From an uncultured Chitinophagaceae bacterium (GTDB taxonomy: Bacteria; Bacteroidota; Bacteroidia; Chitinophagales; Chitinophagaceae), in the NCBI GenBank assembly GCA_937996595.1, contig CALKVC010000196.1, forward strand, positions 1-7,192: a stretch of 7,192 nt of DNA. Reading direction: 5' to 3'. Below the pieces are notes generated by a model that saw only the letters and a program-made list of their open reading frames with translations, was not told where the DNA came from and searched no databases. The position numbers and the translations under genes were made by a program. Positions 1 through 5,342 of this stretch are shown here, piece after piece (the stretch's first letter is position 1; every line of letters starts with the position of its first letter).

Positions 1-228
1 GGTTTTTTAACTACAAATAGAACCACATTAGCCAATTGGAAAACTGCAAATCCTGGTAATGAAATATTTTCGTTATCAATTAATCCAATTTATACCGATC
101 CGGCATTAGGAAACTTTGCACCAGCAAATGCCGCTGTGGATAACAAAGGAACTTATGTAGGGGTAGATTTTGATATTCTTGGTACTTCTAGAAGTTTAAG
201 CACTCCAGATATTGGTGCTTTTGAATTC
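1..228 (+). CDS. C-terminal tail of a surface beta-helix (choice-of-anchor Q-like) protein, chimeric fragment
   Basis: Frame 1 is open from the first base. It encodes a stretch with NPIYTDPALGNF, then SPA-type wording (APANAAVDNKG), then STPDIGAFEF. This is the usual ending of Bacteroidota right-handed beta-helix or choice-of-anchor Q surface proteins, in which a last repeat gives the buried 'x-DIGAxE' motif. Such proteins are exported and often sorted by type IX secretion. No signal peptide is present because the 5' end is missing. The reading frame runs without a stop into P5C dehydrogenase, which is not a known natural fusion. By my count GC is about 35% here against roughly 43% in the first part of the dehydrogenase. 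I read this segment as foreign to the rest of the contig. A GTG at 136 could open a 253-residue ORF but has no biological meaning here. Confidence 0.7.
214..228. other. Probable chimeric assembly junction
   Basis: The bases coding for G-A-F-E-F satisfy two families at once. Beta-helix surface proteins end in DIGAFEF, and P5C dehydrogenases read (R)GAFEFQGQKCSA just before the catalytic cysteine. The switch between the two proteins therefore falls in a short stretch of about 15 bases that could be identical in both source genes. This is the classic condition for a false join in short-read assembly. The exact breakpoint within the shared stretch cannot be fixed. Confidence 0.7.
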
Positions 229-897
229 CAGGGACAGAAATGCTCGGCAGCTTCCCGGGCTTATATCCCCTCCAATATGGCCGAAGAAGTAAAGAAAAAA
301 CTGATTGCCGGTGTTAAATCATTTAAAATGGGAAGTCCGGAAGACTTTACCAATTTTATCAATGCCGTTATTGATGAAAAAAGTTTTGATAAACTGGAAG
401 GATATATAAAAGGCGCCCGTAAACGCGACAGTAAAGCAAAGATTTGGGTGGGGGGTAAGTGCGACAAAACGGATGGCTATTTTATTGAACCCACCATTAT
501 TGAAGCAACAGATCCGTATTACGTAACTATGTGTGAAGAGCTTTTCGGCCCCATACTTACAGTTTATGTGTATGATGAAAATAAGTTTGAGGAAACACTG
601 AAACTGGTTGATAATACTTCTGCTTATGCACTCACTGGTGCAGTGATAGCCCGTGACAGGTTTGCTGTGGAAGCCGCAACAAATAAATTACGCAACAGCG
701 CCGGTAATTTTTATATAAATGATAAACCTACCGGTGCCGTTGTTGGCCAACAACCTTTTGGTGGTGCAAGAGGTAGCGGAACAAATGATAAGGCAGGTTC
801 CATATTGAACCTGTATCGCTGGCTGAGCGCCCGTACCATCAAGGAAACATTCAATTCGCCTACAGATTACAGTTATCCTTTCATGAAGGAAAAATAA
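229..897 (+). CDS. pruA: 1-pyrroline-5-carboxylate dehydrogenase, C-terminal part
   Basis: This encodes the catalytic C-terminal part (about 222 residues) of the aldehyde dehydrogenase that oxidises glutamate semialdehyde/P5C to glutamate with NAD+, the second step of proline breakdown in the cytoplasm. The catalytic cysteine lies in GQKCSAASRAYIP (Cys codon 241-243). EELFGPILTVYVY follows near 535-570, and the P5CDH signature QQPFGGARGSGTNDKAGS near 750-800 is intact. Family members are about 540 residues, so the N-terminal NAD-binding portion is missing. The cause is the junction just upstream, not a natural truncation. The frame ends with TAA at 895-897, followed within 12 bases by a strong terminator, so it is the last gene of its transcript. 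Family identity is secure. No start codon of its own is present in the window. Confidence 0.93.
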   Translation, partial: QGQKCSAASRAYIPSNMAEEVKKKLIAGVKSFKMGSPEDFTNFINAVIDEKSFDKLEGYIKGARKRDSKAKIWVGGKCDKTDGYFIEPTIIEATDPYYVTMCEELFGPILTVYVYDENKFEETLKLVDNTSAYALTGAVIARDRFAVEAATNKLRNSAGNFYINDKPTGAVVGQQPFGGARGSGTNDKAGSILNLYRWLSARTIKETFNSPTDYSYPFMKEK

Positions 898-908
898 ATT
901 TTAAAATA

Positions 909-937
909 GGCCCGGACAAATATCCGGGCCTTTGTTT
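909..937 (+). terminator. Rho-independent terminator after pruA
   Basis: A perfect 8-bp stem, GGCCCGGA (909-916) with TCCGGGCC (923-930), encloses a 6-base loop and is followed by TTTGTTT. It starts 12 bases after the pruA stop. Confidence 0.88.
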
Positions 938-948
938 ATGTAAAATAT

Positions 949-1267
949 ATGAGAAATTGAAGTGGCTGATTCACATCATCATTTACCTGTTGCCTTCCTG
1001 TTCTTTTGCACAACAGGCTTACAGGGTTATATATGAACGGAAAGTTATGGTTGCAACGTCATATACCATTTACGGGCAACACAGGCAAGTTGTAAATAAT
1101 CATTTGTATCACCTTATAATTAATGATAGTATCGCATACCGGTATATAACCGGCAAAGCGAGAATTAAGCCATTATAACCAACTGTGAATACAATGTGAA
1201 TAAACACAGGGTTACATTTTCAGTATCACGGTATAAAGGGCAGTTGAGTATATATCTGTTAAAATAA
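949..1267 (+). pseudogene. Short secreted protein, possibly GLPGLI-like, apparently frameshifted twice
   Basis: The longest intact piece (957-1178, TTG start) reads as a signal peptide (KWLIHIIIYLLPSCSFAQQ) followed by AYRVIYERK and YHLIINDSIAYRY. This resembles the N-terminal pattern of Bacteroidota GLPGLI-family exported proteins, but at 73 residues it is far shorter than that family. Two signs of damage are visible. First, an ATG at 949 is followed by AGA-AA and would join the signal peptide as MRKLKW if one A were restored before 957. Second, after the stop at 1176-1178 the -1 frame stays open for 29 codons, from ACC at 1178 to TAA at 1265-1267, with protein-like sequence such as NKHRVTFSVSRYKGQLSIY. 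The family link is tentative. A natural short protein using TTG remains possible, as do base errors in the assembly. Confidence 0.4.
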
Positions 1268-1272
1268 GCATT

Positions 1273-1869
1273 ATGACAAAGAAAAAAATTTTATTCACAT
1301 TACCTTCAGAGCTGGTTGCCGGTGCAACAGAAGGAGTGTTATTAGGGGAATTCAATAACTGGAATCCTGCAGAGGGCATTCACCTGGAAAAGAGAGAAGA
1401 TGGTTCCATGATCGCAGAACTGGCCCTTACTGCCGGTAAAACATACGAATACCGCTATTTACTTAGCGATGGCAGGTGGGTAAATGACTATAACGGAACT
1501 GCTTTTTCTGAAGTATATGGTTACCCCGTTGAAAATTGTGTATTGACTGTTCCGGCGGCTGAGAAAAAAACCAGCACAGCAAAAATAAAAACTCCCAAAA
1601 AAGAAAAACAGGCTGCAACAGCTGATGACCTTACTAAAATTGAAGGTATAGGCAAGAAAATTTCTGCACTGCTTCTTAAAGAAAATATCCTTACTTACAA
1701 GGATCTTTCCAAATGCAGTATCAAAAAATTGCAGTTAATCCTTGATAATGCGGGAAGCAAATTCAATGTACATAACCCTGCAACCTGGCCGAAGCAGGCA
1801 AAGCTTGCAGCAGCCGGCGATTGGGAAGCACTGGAAAAATTACAGGCAGAACTGGTAGGCGGAAAGTGA
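1273..1869 (+). CDS. Glycogen-binding (AMPK/CBM48-like) domain fused to helix-hairpin-helix domain
   Basis: The 198-residue protein has two parts. Residues about 5-93 look like the AMPK-beta/isoamylase early-set carbohydrate-binding fold: LGEFNNWNP at 24-32, YEYRYLLSDGRWVNDY at 58-73, and the closing VENCVLTV. After a Lys/Ala/Thr-rich linker (94-116) comes a helix-hairpin-helix module, DDLTKIEGIGKKISALL at 118-134. The ending contains GSKFNVHNPATWPKQAKLAAAGDW, which I recognise from C-terminal extensions of Bacteroidota ribosomal protein L21 and related HhH proteins. There is no signal peptide or membrane segment, so it should be cytoplasmic. The first half suggests alpha-glucan binding and the second nucleic-acid or protein binding. 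No catalytic residues are seen and I cannot assign a function. It starts at ATG 1273, has a weak TATATCTG (1251-1258) upstream, and is followed by its own terminator. Confidence 0.85.
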   Translation: MTKKKILFTLPSELVAGATEGVLLGEFNNWNPAEGIHLEKREDGSMIAELALTAGKTYEYRYLLSDGRWVNDYNGTAFSEVYGYPVENCVLTVPAAEKKTSTAKIKTPKKEKQAATADDLTKIEGIGKKISALLLKENILTYKDLSKCSIKKLQLILDNAGSKFNVHNPATWPKQAKLAAAGDWEALEKLQAELVGGK

Positions 1870-1888
1870 TGATAACCGGATTTAAATA

Positions 1889-1918
1889 AATGCCCCTTCA
1901 CCGGGGCATTCTTGTTTA
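1889..1918 (+). terminator. Rho-independent terminator after the CBM-HhH gene
   Basis: AATGCCCC (1889-1896) pairs perfectly with GGGGCATT (1903-1910) across a 6-base loop, followed by CTTGTTT. It lies 20 bases after the stop codon and isolates the upstream gene from pyrR. Confidence 0.85.
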
Positions 1919-2024
1919 AAGATATTTGTTTCATTGATTAAAGGAATTCATTGCCAGGCTCATGGGAGAAGAGTTTACCGGATTACTTTTCCTGTTTTTT
2001 GTAATACATTTTTTGATAATGCTA

Positions 2025-2047
2025 CCGGATACAGATATAATATCCGG
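2025..2047. promoter_or_regulatory. Inverted repeat upstream of the pyrR promoter
   Basis: CCGGATA (2025-2031) and TATCCGG (2041-2047) form a 7-bp inverted repeat with a 9-base spacer, about 20 bases before the pyrR -7 box. There is no T tract, so it is not a terminator. It could be an operator, but a single example gives little support. Confidence 0.2.
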
Positions 2048-2068
2048 CATATCTTGGAAGAAGTACAG

Positions 2069-2076
2069 TATTTTTG
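2069..2076 (+). promoter_or_regulatory. Bacteroidota -7 promoter box for pyrR
   Basis: TATTTTTG matches the Bacteroidota housekeeping sigma -7 consensus TAnnTTTG and lies 28 bases before the pyrR ATG. No TTG is present at the expected -33 spacing, so the match is only partial. Confidence 0.45.
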
Positions 2077-2104
2077 TATTCAGAAAGATTAATTTTTTCA
2101 GCGC

Positions 2105-2614
2105 ATGCAAATATTACTTGATACAAAGCAACTGCTCTTGACGATCAAGCGGCTGTCGCAGCAATTGGTAGAGGATTCAGAAAAGCTTGATAATATTGTA
2201 TTCATCGGTATCCAGCCACGCGGTACAAAACTGAGCGATAGTATCATCGCCGAGATTACCAAATTATGCCCGGGTGAAAAAATTAATTATGGCCTGCTTG
2301 ATATAACATTTTACCGCGATGATATCCGGAATGAGCTTCATGTTGCCAATAATACCTATATCCCTTTTTCCATTGAAGGAAAGAAAGTTATTTTGATTGA
2401 TGATGTTTTGTATACCGGCCGAACAACCAGGGCAGCCCTGGATGCTCTGCAGGATTTTGGCCGGCCAAGGAAAGTGGAATTATGTGTATTGATTAACCGT
2501 AGATTCAACCGCGAATTGCCTATACAACCCGATTTTTGCGGTAAAGCCATTGATACGATGATAAGCCAGAAAGTAAAAGTAGAGTGGGACCAAAAGCAGG
2601 TTGTTATCTATTGA
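2105..2614 (+). CDS. pyrR: PyrR-type uracil phosphoribosyltransferase / pyrimidine regulator
   Basis: This is a type I phosphoribosyltransferase of 169 residues, close to the usual PyrR length of about 180. The PRPP-binding loop is clear at residues 95-108 (VILIDDVLYTGRTT), preceded by IGIQPRG at 34-40. The PyrR-specific ending (RRFNRELPIQPDFCGKAI and a terminal VVIY) is also present. In the family, PyrR converts uracil and PRPP to UMP, and in Bacillus it binds pyr mRNA to cause attenuation when UMP is high. The next gene is pyrB, as in Gram-positive pyr operons. I see no PyrR-binding RNA loop with an antiterminator/terminator pair before pyrR or pyrB, so RNA-level control by this copy is not shown. 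The start is ATG 2105, with a -7 box at 2069. Confidence 0.93.
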   Translation: MQILLDTKQLLLTIKRLSQQLVEDSEKLDNIVFIGIQPRGTKLSDSIIAEITKLCPGEKINYGLLDITFYRDDIRNELHVANNTYIPFSIEGKKVILIDDVLYTGRTTRAALDALQDFGRPRKVELCVLINRRFNRELPIQPDFCGKAIDTMISQKVKVEWDQKQVVIY

Positions 2615-2615
2615 T

Positions 2616-2643
2616 AATCACCAGTAATGGTTATTTTAGTTTT
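2616..2643 (+). terminator. Weak possible terminator after pyrR
   Basis: AATCACCA (2616-2623) pairs with TGGTTATT (2628-2635) with one mismatch across a GTAA loop, followed by TTAGTTTT. It begins right after the pyrR stop. The stem is AT-rich and imperfect, so termination may be partial. Confidence 0.35.
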
Positions 2644-2668
2644 CCCGGCACGCTATAAGCAAATCCAC

Positions 2669-2788
2669 TCATCTCCCAATCGATTCATCTCCCAATCGAT
2701 TCATCTCCAAATCGATTCATCTCCAAATCGATTCATCTCCAAATCTCCAAATCAATTCATCTCCAAATCAATTCATCTCCCAATCAAC
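2669..2788 (+). repeat. Seven-unit array of a 16-bp repeat (family A)
   Basis: The unit is TCATCTCC(C/A)AATC(G/A)AT. Units lie at 2669, 2685, 2701, 2717, 2733, 2757 and 2773, all 16 bp except the fifth, which is 24 bp because an 8-bp half (CTCCAAAT) is doubled. The variants form a gradient: the first two have CCCAATCGAT, the next two CCAAATCGAT, and the later ones CAAT in place of CGAT. The same unit, including the 24-bp form, flanks the four-helix-bundle gene at 4747-4791 and 5296-5335. The array occupies most of the pyrR-pyrB gap. It is not a CRISPR: there are no unique spacers. Confidence 0.95.
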
Positions 2789-2799
2789 TAATCCCCATA

Positions 2800-2830
2800 T
2801 TGCCTCATATCGCTTTTTTCTGTAGCTTCG
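2800..2830 (+). promoter_or_regulatory. Probable pyrB promoter, nearly leaderless
   Basis: TTG at 2800-2802, a 20-base spacer, then TAGCTTCG at 2823-2830 fit the Bacteroidota architecture TTG-N19-21-TAnnTTTG with one mismatch. The box ends only 7 bases before the pyrB ATG, so the transcript would have almost no 5' leader. It lies just downstream of the repeat array, giving pyrB its own promoter. Confidence 0.4.
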
Positions 2831-2837
2831 CTTCTTA

Positions 2838-3779
2838 ATGCAACTATCTACCAGACATCTATTAGGCATTAAAGACCTTAATAAAGAAGATATTTCCCTT
2901 ATTTTATCTACAGCCAACCAGTTCAAAGAAGTGTTACAAAGGCCGGTTAAAAAAGTGCCCGCCTTACGGGATGTTACCATTGTAAACCTGTTTTACGAAA
3001 ATTCCACCCGAACACGCATTTCATTTGAACTAGCCGAAAAAAGGCTGAGTGCTGATACCATCAATTTTGCCGCTTCCGGATCTTCGGTATCAAAAGGGGA
3101 AACACTGCTGGATACGGTGAATAATATCCTGAGCATGAAAGTAGACATGCTGGTGATGCGCCATAGTGCCAGCGGGGCGCCGCATTTCCTTTCAAAACAC
3201 TTGCCGGATACAGCCATCATCAATGCAGGAGATGGCATAAATGAACATCCAACACAGGCATTGCTGGATGCATTTTCCATACTTGAAAAAACAGGTTCCC
3301 TGGAAGGAAGGAAAGTGGTACTTATTGGCGATATTATGCATTCAAGGGTTGCACTTAGCAATATTTACCTGTTAAAAAAGATGGGTGCAGACGTGATGGT
3401 TGCCGGCCCGCCTACACTCATTCCAACATATATCAGGGAAGCGCTTGATGTAAAAGTGGAGTATAACCTTAAAAATGCTTTGCAATGGTGTGATGTAGCC
3501 AATGTGCTGCGTATACAGCTTGAAAGGCAAAACCAGGTGCTATTTTCATCATTAAGGGAATATAACCTTGCTTATGGTGTTAGCAGAAGAATACTGGACG
3601 AAGTAAAAAAAGATATCGTAATCATGCACCCGGGGCCAATAAACCGGGGTGTGGAAATTGACAGTGATGTGGCTGATGGCAATAACTCAATTATCTTACA
3701 ACAGGTGGAAAACGGCGTAGCCGTACGCATGGCTGTGTTGTACCTGTTAGCCGGTAAATGGCAAAAGGCCCAATCATAA
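2838..3779 (+). CDS. pyrB: Aspartate carbamoyltransferase catalytic subunit
   Basis: This enzyme condenses carbamoyl phosphate and L-aspartate to N-carbamoyl-aspartate, the committed step of pyrimidine synthesis, in the cytoplasm. At 313 residues it has the normal length. The carbamoyl-phosphate motif ENSTRTR is at 54-60, the mobile loop with SKGET at 85-89, HPTQALLD at 137-144, the aspartate-side RIQLER at 225-230, and HPGPINRGVEI at 264-274. All key residues are present. No pyrI regulatory gene follows, so this may be a catalytic-only trimer. It sits 223 bases after pyrR, separated by the repeat array and a probable promoter of its own. The start at ATG 2838 gives a normal N-terminus (MQLSTRHLLGIKDL). 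Confidence 0.97.
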   Translation: MQLSTRHLLGIKDLNKEDISLILSTANQFKEVLQRPVKKVPALRDVTIVNLFYENSTRTRISFELAEKRLSADTINFAASGSSVSKGETLLDTVNNILSMKVDMLVMRHSASGAPHFLSKHLPDTAIINAGDGINEHPTQALLDAFSILEKTGSLEGRKVVLIGDIMHSRVALSNIYLLKKMGADVMVAGPPTLIPTYIREALDVKVEYNLKNALQWCDVANVLRIQLERQNQVLFSSLREYNLAYGVSRRILDEVKKDIVIMHPGPINRGVEIDSDVADGNNSIILQQVENGVAVRMAVLYLLAGKWQKAQS

Positions 3780-3783
3780 ATTA

Positions 3784-3825
3784 TACATCATAAATCATAC
3801 ATCATACATCATACATCATAAATAT
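3784..3825 (+). repeat. Tandem heptamer repeat between pyrB and coaD
   Basis: Six consecutive 7-bp units: TACATCA (3784), TAAATCA (3791), TACATCA (3798, 3805, 3812), and a degenerate TAAATAT (3819). They start 4 bases after the pyrB stop and end 6 bases before the coaD ATG, filling almost the whole 52-base gap. The perfect triplet in the middle could change copy number by slippage. Confidence 0.9.
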
Positions 3826-3831
3826 TTTTCC

Positions 3832-4305
3832 ATGAACAGAATCTGCTTATTCCCCGGAACATTCGACCCGGTAACGCTGGGCCATACGGATATTATCAAC
3901 CGGGCATTGCCCTTATTCGACAAGTTAGTGATCGGGATAGGCCGGAATGTAAATAAGCAACCCATGTTCAGTGAAATGCAAAGACTGGAATGGTTACATG
4001 AAATTTACAGGGGAAATGATAAGGTTGCGGCCATTGCTTATGATGGCCTAACGGTTGATTGCTGCCGCCAGGTTGGGGCAACATTTATTCTAAGGGGTAT
4101 ACGGTATGTGAATGATTTTGAGTATGAAAAGGCAATTGCCGATATGAACCGGAGTATTGCTGATAATATTGAAACGGTTTTCCTTACATGCCTCCCTCAA
4201 TATACCTCAGTTGCGTCTACACTTGTACGTGATGTTTTAAAAAACGGAGGGGATGTGTCAAAATTTCTCCCGGATGCAGTTAACCTTTCTATTAAGAAAA
4301 TGTAA
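3832..4305 (+). CDS. coaD: Phosphopantetheine adenylyltransferase
   Basis: CoaD transfers AMP from ATP to 4'-phosphopantetheine to give dephospho-CoA, the penultimate step of CoA synthesis, as a soluble cytoplasmic enzyme. At 157 residues it matches the family (about 160). The nucleotidyltransferase signature GTFDPVTLGH is at 9-18. ILRGIR at 86-91 and the late motif SVASTLVRDVLKNGGDVSKFLP at 126-147, the counterpart of the usual ISSTxVR, complete the ATP and pantetheine sites. It starts at ATG 3832 right after the heptamer repeats. TATTTTTC at 3823-3830 resembles a -7 box but has one mismatch and no room for a leader. The thioesterase gene follows after only 14 bases, so the two are probably co-transcribed. 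Confidence 0.97.
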   Translation: MNRICLFPGTFDPVTLGHTDIINRALPLFDKLVIGIGRNVNKQPMFSEMQRLEWLHEIYRGNDKVAAIAYDGLTVDCCRQVGATFILRGIRYVNDFEYEKAIADMNRSIADNIETVFLTCLPQYTSVASTLVRDVLKNGGDVSKFLPDAVNLSIKKM

Positions 4306-4319
4306 AACAAATAATGTAA

Positions 4320-4748
4320 ATGATCTGGTTCAATAAAAGCCTTACGCTTGAAAACCTGAAGGCGTTTAGTACAAAAACCATGAGTACCCACCTGGGAATG
4401 GAATGGCTGGAAATTGGTTCCGACTTTCTCAGGATGCGGATGCCTGTTGACGAACGTACCCGGCAGCCTTTTGGTTTATTGCATGGAGGCGCCAGTTGTG
4501 CCCTTGCCGAAACGGTGGGAAGTGTAGGTTCGCAATTGATCATTGATCCTGAAAAATTTGCTTGTGTGGGGCTGGAAATTAATGCAAACCATATACGAAG
4601 TGCCAGGTCGGGTTATGTTACTGCAAAAGCCACTCCTTTGCATATTGGAAAAGCCACCCATGTTTGGGATATCAGGATTCTTGATGATGATAACAAATTG
4701 GTTTGTGTGTGCCGGTTAACGGTGGCGGTTTTGGAGAAGAAAGGCTGA
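4320..4748 (+). CDS. Hotdog-fold acyl-CoA thioesterase, MenI/YdiI-like
   Basis: This 142-residue hotdog thioesterase of the PaaI/YdiI group is similar along its length to what I recall of E. coli YdiI (MenI), from the opening MIW and LTLENLKAFS to the CRLTVAVL ending. The catalytic block QPFGLLHGGASCALAETVGS spans residues 49-68; Glu64 is the predicted catalytic base and HGG (55-57) the oxyanion/CoA-side loop. In E. coli this protein hydrolyses 1,4-dihydroxy-2-naphthoyl-CoA in menaquinone synthesis, a plausible role in a Bacteroidota respirer. The group is promiscuous and no men genes are nearby, so no symbol is given. The gene follows coaD by 14 bases. Its stop codon touches the first unit of the left repeat arm. 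Confidence 0.9.
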   Translation: MIWFNKSLTLENLKAFSTKTMSTHLGMEWLEIGSDFLRMRMPVDERTRQPFGLLHGGASCALAETVGSVGSQLIIDPEKFACVGLEINANHIRSARSGYVTAKATPLHIGKATHVWDIRILDDDNKLVCVCRLTVAVLEKKG

Positions 4749-4791
4749 TTTGGAAATGAATTGATTTGGAGATGAATTGATTTGGAGATTT
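4747..4791 (-). repeat. Left repeat arm of the S23-gene cassette (family A, minus orientation)
   Basis: On the minus strand this holds AAATCTCCAAATCAAT (4791-4776), TCATCTCCAAATCAAT (4775-4760) and a partial TCATTTCCAAATC (4759-4747). These are the same 16-bp units as in the array at 2669-2788. The stretch 4760-4790 is 30/31 identical to the reverse complement of 5305-5335. Confidence 0.93.
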
Positions 4792-4813
4792 ATGATTGAG
4801 GCATGATGAAGGT

Positions 4814-5176
4814 TTAATAGCTGCTTTTTGATTTGGAAGTGGATATGATCTTTGAAAGAACCCTGATGATCGAATGGCATAAATCAGTTAGTTCATTACA
4901 AATTTCATGCGCATATGAAACCTTGCATAAGGCGAGCCAGTAAATGGTTTCATCTGCTTCTTTGGCCGCTATCTTAAGTTTATGAATAAAGTCTCTTGTG
5001 CTTTCCGCATTTTGGGCTTCCCTTACATTTGCACCAATAGAAGTGCCCGATTTCAACAATTGCCTTGCTATTACATATCTGCGGTTATTTTCCAGCACTT
5101 CAGAATACCTGATGATTTGTAAGGCAAAATCAAAAGTAAGATCCACAATCAAATTATTGCCTTTATTCCCCTGCAT
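4814..5176 (-). CDS. Four-helix bundle protein, 23S rRNA IVP (S23) family
   Basis: This is a 120-residue protein of the S23/23S rRNA intervening-sequence family. The hallmark reads RQLLKSGTSIGANVREAQNAES at 38-59, followed by DFIHKLKIAAKEADETIYWLAL at 62-83. The family folds as a four-helix bundle and forms a pentameric ring with a basic surface. Relatives are encoded inside 23S rRNA intervening sequences, and the DGR accessory protein Avd has the same fold. The function of stand-alone copies is unknown. No rRNA, reverse transcriptase or variable repeat is in the window. The ATG (5174-5176) gives a normal N-terminus and the length is typical, so it appears intact. No clear -7 box was found upstream (5177-5295, very AT-rich). 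Repeat arms bracket it. The last codons (around 4827-4842) contain a degenerate copy of the repeat core GATTTGGA. Confidence 0.93.
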   Translation of the reverse strand: MQGNKGNNLIVDLTFDFALQIIRYSEVLENNRRYVIARQLLKSGTSIGANVREAQNAESTRDFIHKLKIAAKEADETIYWLALCKVSYAHEICNELTDLCHSIIRVLSKIISTSKSKSSY

Positions 5177-5295
5177 ATAATCGTATTAAATATGTTCTAT
5201 TATGCGAACTTATTTATACGAATCCGGAAATGCTATTTATTGGTGTGAATATTATTTATTCTAATTGATAATTATTAACCATCCTACATAATCAT

Positions 5296-5335
5296 TCATT
5301 TCCAAATCTCCAAATCAATTAATCTCCAAATCAAT
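5296..5335 (+). repeat. Right repeat arm of the S23-gene cassette (family A, plus orientation)
   Basis: This comprises a 24-bp unit (5296-5319, with the CTCCAAAT half doubled) and a 16-bp unit (TAATCTCCAAATCAAT, 5320-5335). The 40 bases match 2733-2772 of the pyrR-pyrB array at 38 of 40 positions, and 5305-5335 pairs with the left arm as an inverted repeat. Confidence 0.93.
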
Positions 5336-5342
5336 CACCCCA

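Larger units (their letters stand above)
4747..5335 (-). mobile_element. Putative repeat-bounded cassette carrying a four-helix-bundle gene
   Basis: About 590 bp contain a single complete gene between inverted copies of the family A repeat. The cassette exactly fills the space between two convergent genes: its left edge overlaps the thioesterase stop and its right edge is 7 bases from the Nudix stop. This position would tolerate insertion. No transposase, integrase or target-site duplication is visible, so mobility is inferred only from the inverted arms and from the gene-less array of the same unit near 2.7 kb. A non-mobile repeat-rich spacer is the main alternative. Confidence 0.4.

Noticed and set aside
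1..897. A genuine novel beta-helix/P5C dehydrogenase fusion enzyme
   Set aside because: The catalytic domain lacks its NAD-binding half, the join sits on a shared motif, and base composition changes there. Assembly chimerism is simpler.
1962..2141. 59-codon ORF from ATG 1962 with a hydrophobic segment (FTGLLFLFFVIHFLIML), overlapping the start of pyrR
   Set aside because: It runs through the likely pyrR promoter box and 37 bases into pyrR, and its second half has no protein-like pattern. The hydrophobic look comes from T-rich intergenic DNA.
2669..2788. CRISPR-like array
   Set aside because: The units are contiguous without unique spacers, only 16 bp long, and no cas genes are present.
2993..3361. 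122-residue minus-strand ORF inside pyrB
   Set aside because: It is a shadow of the well-supported pyrB frame, with no recognisable motifs.
4814..5176. Avd gene of a diversity-generating retroelement
   Set aside because: No reverse transcriptase, template repeat or variable repeat lies in the window, and the motifs fit the general S23 family.
4998..5180. 60-residue plus-strand ORF across the S23 gene
   Set aside because: It is antisense to a clear family member and has no signal of its own.
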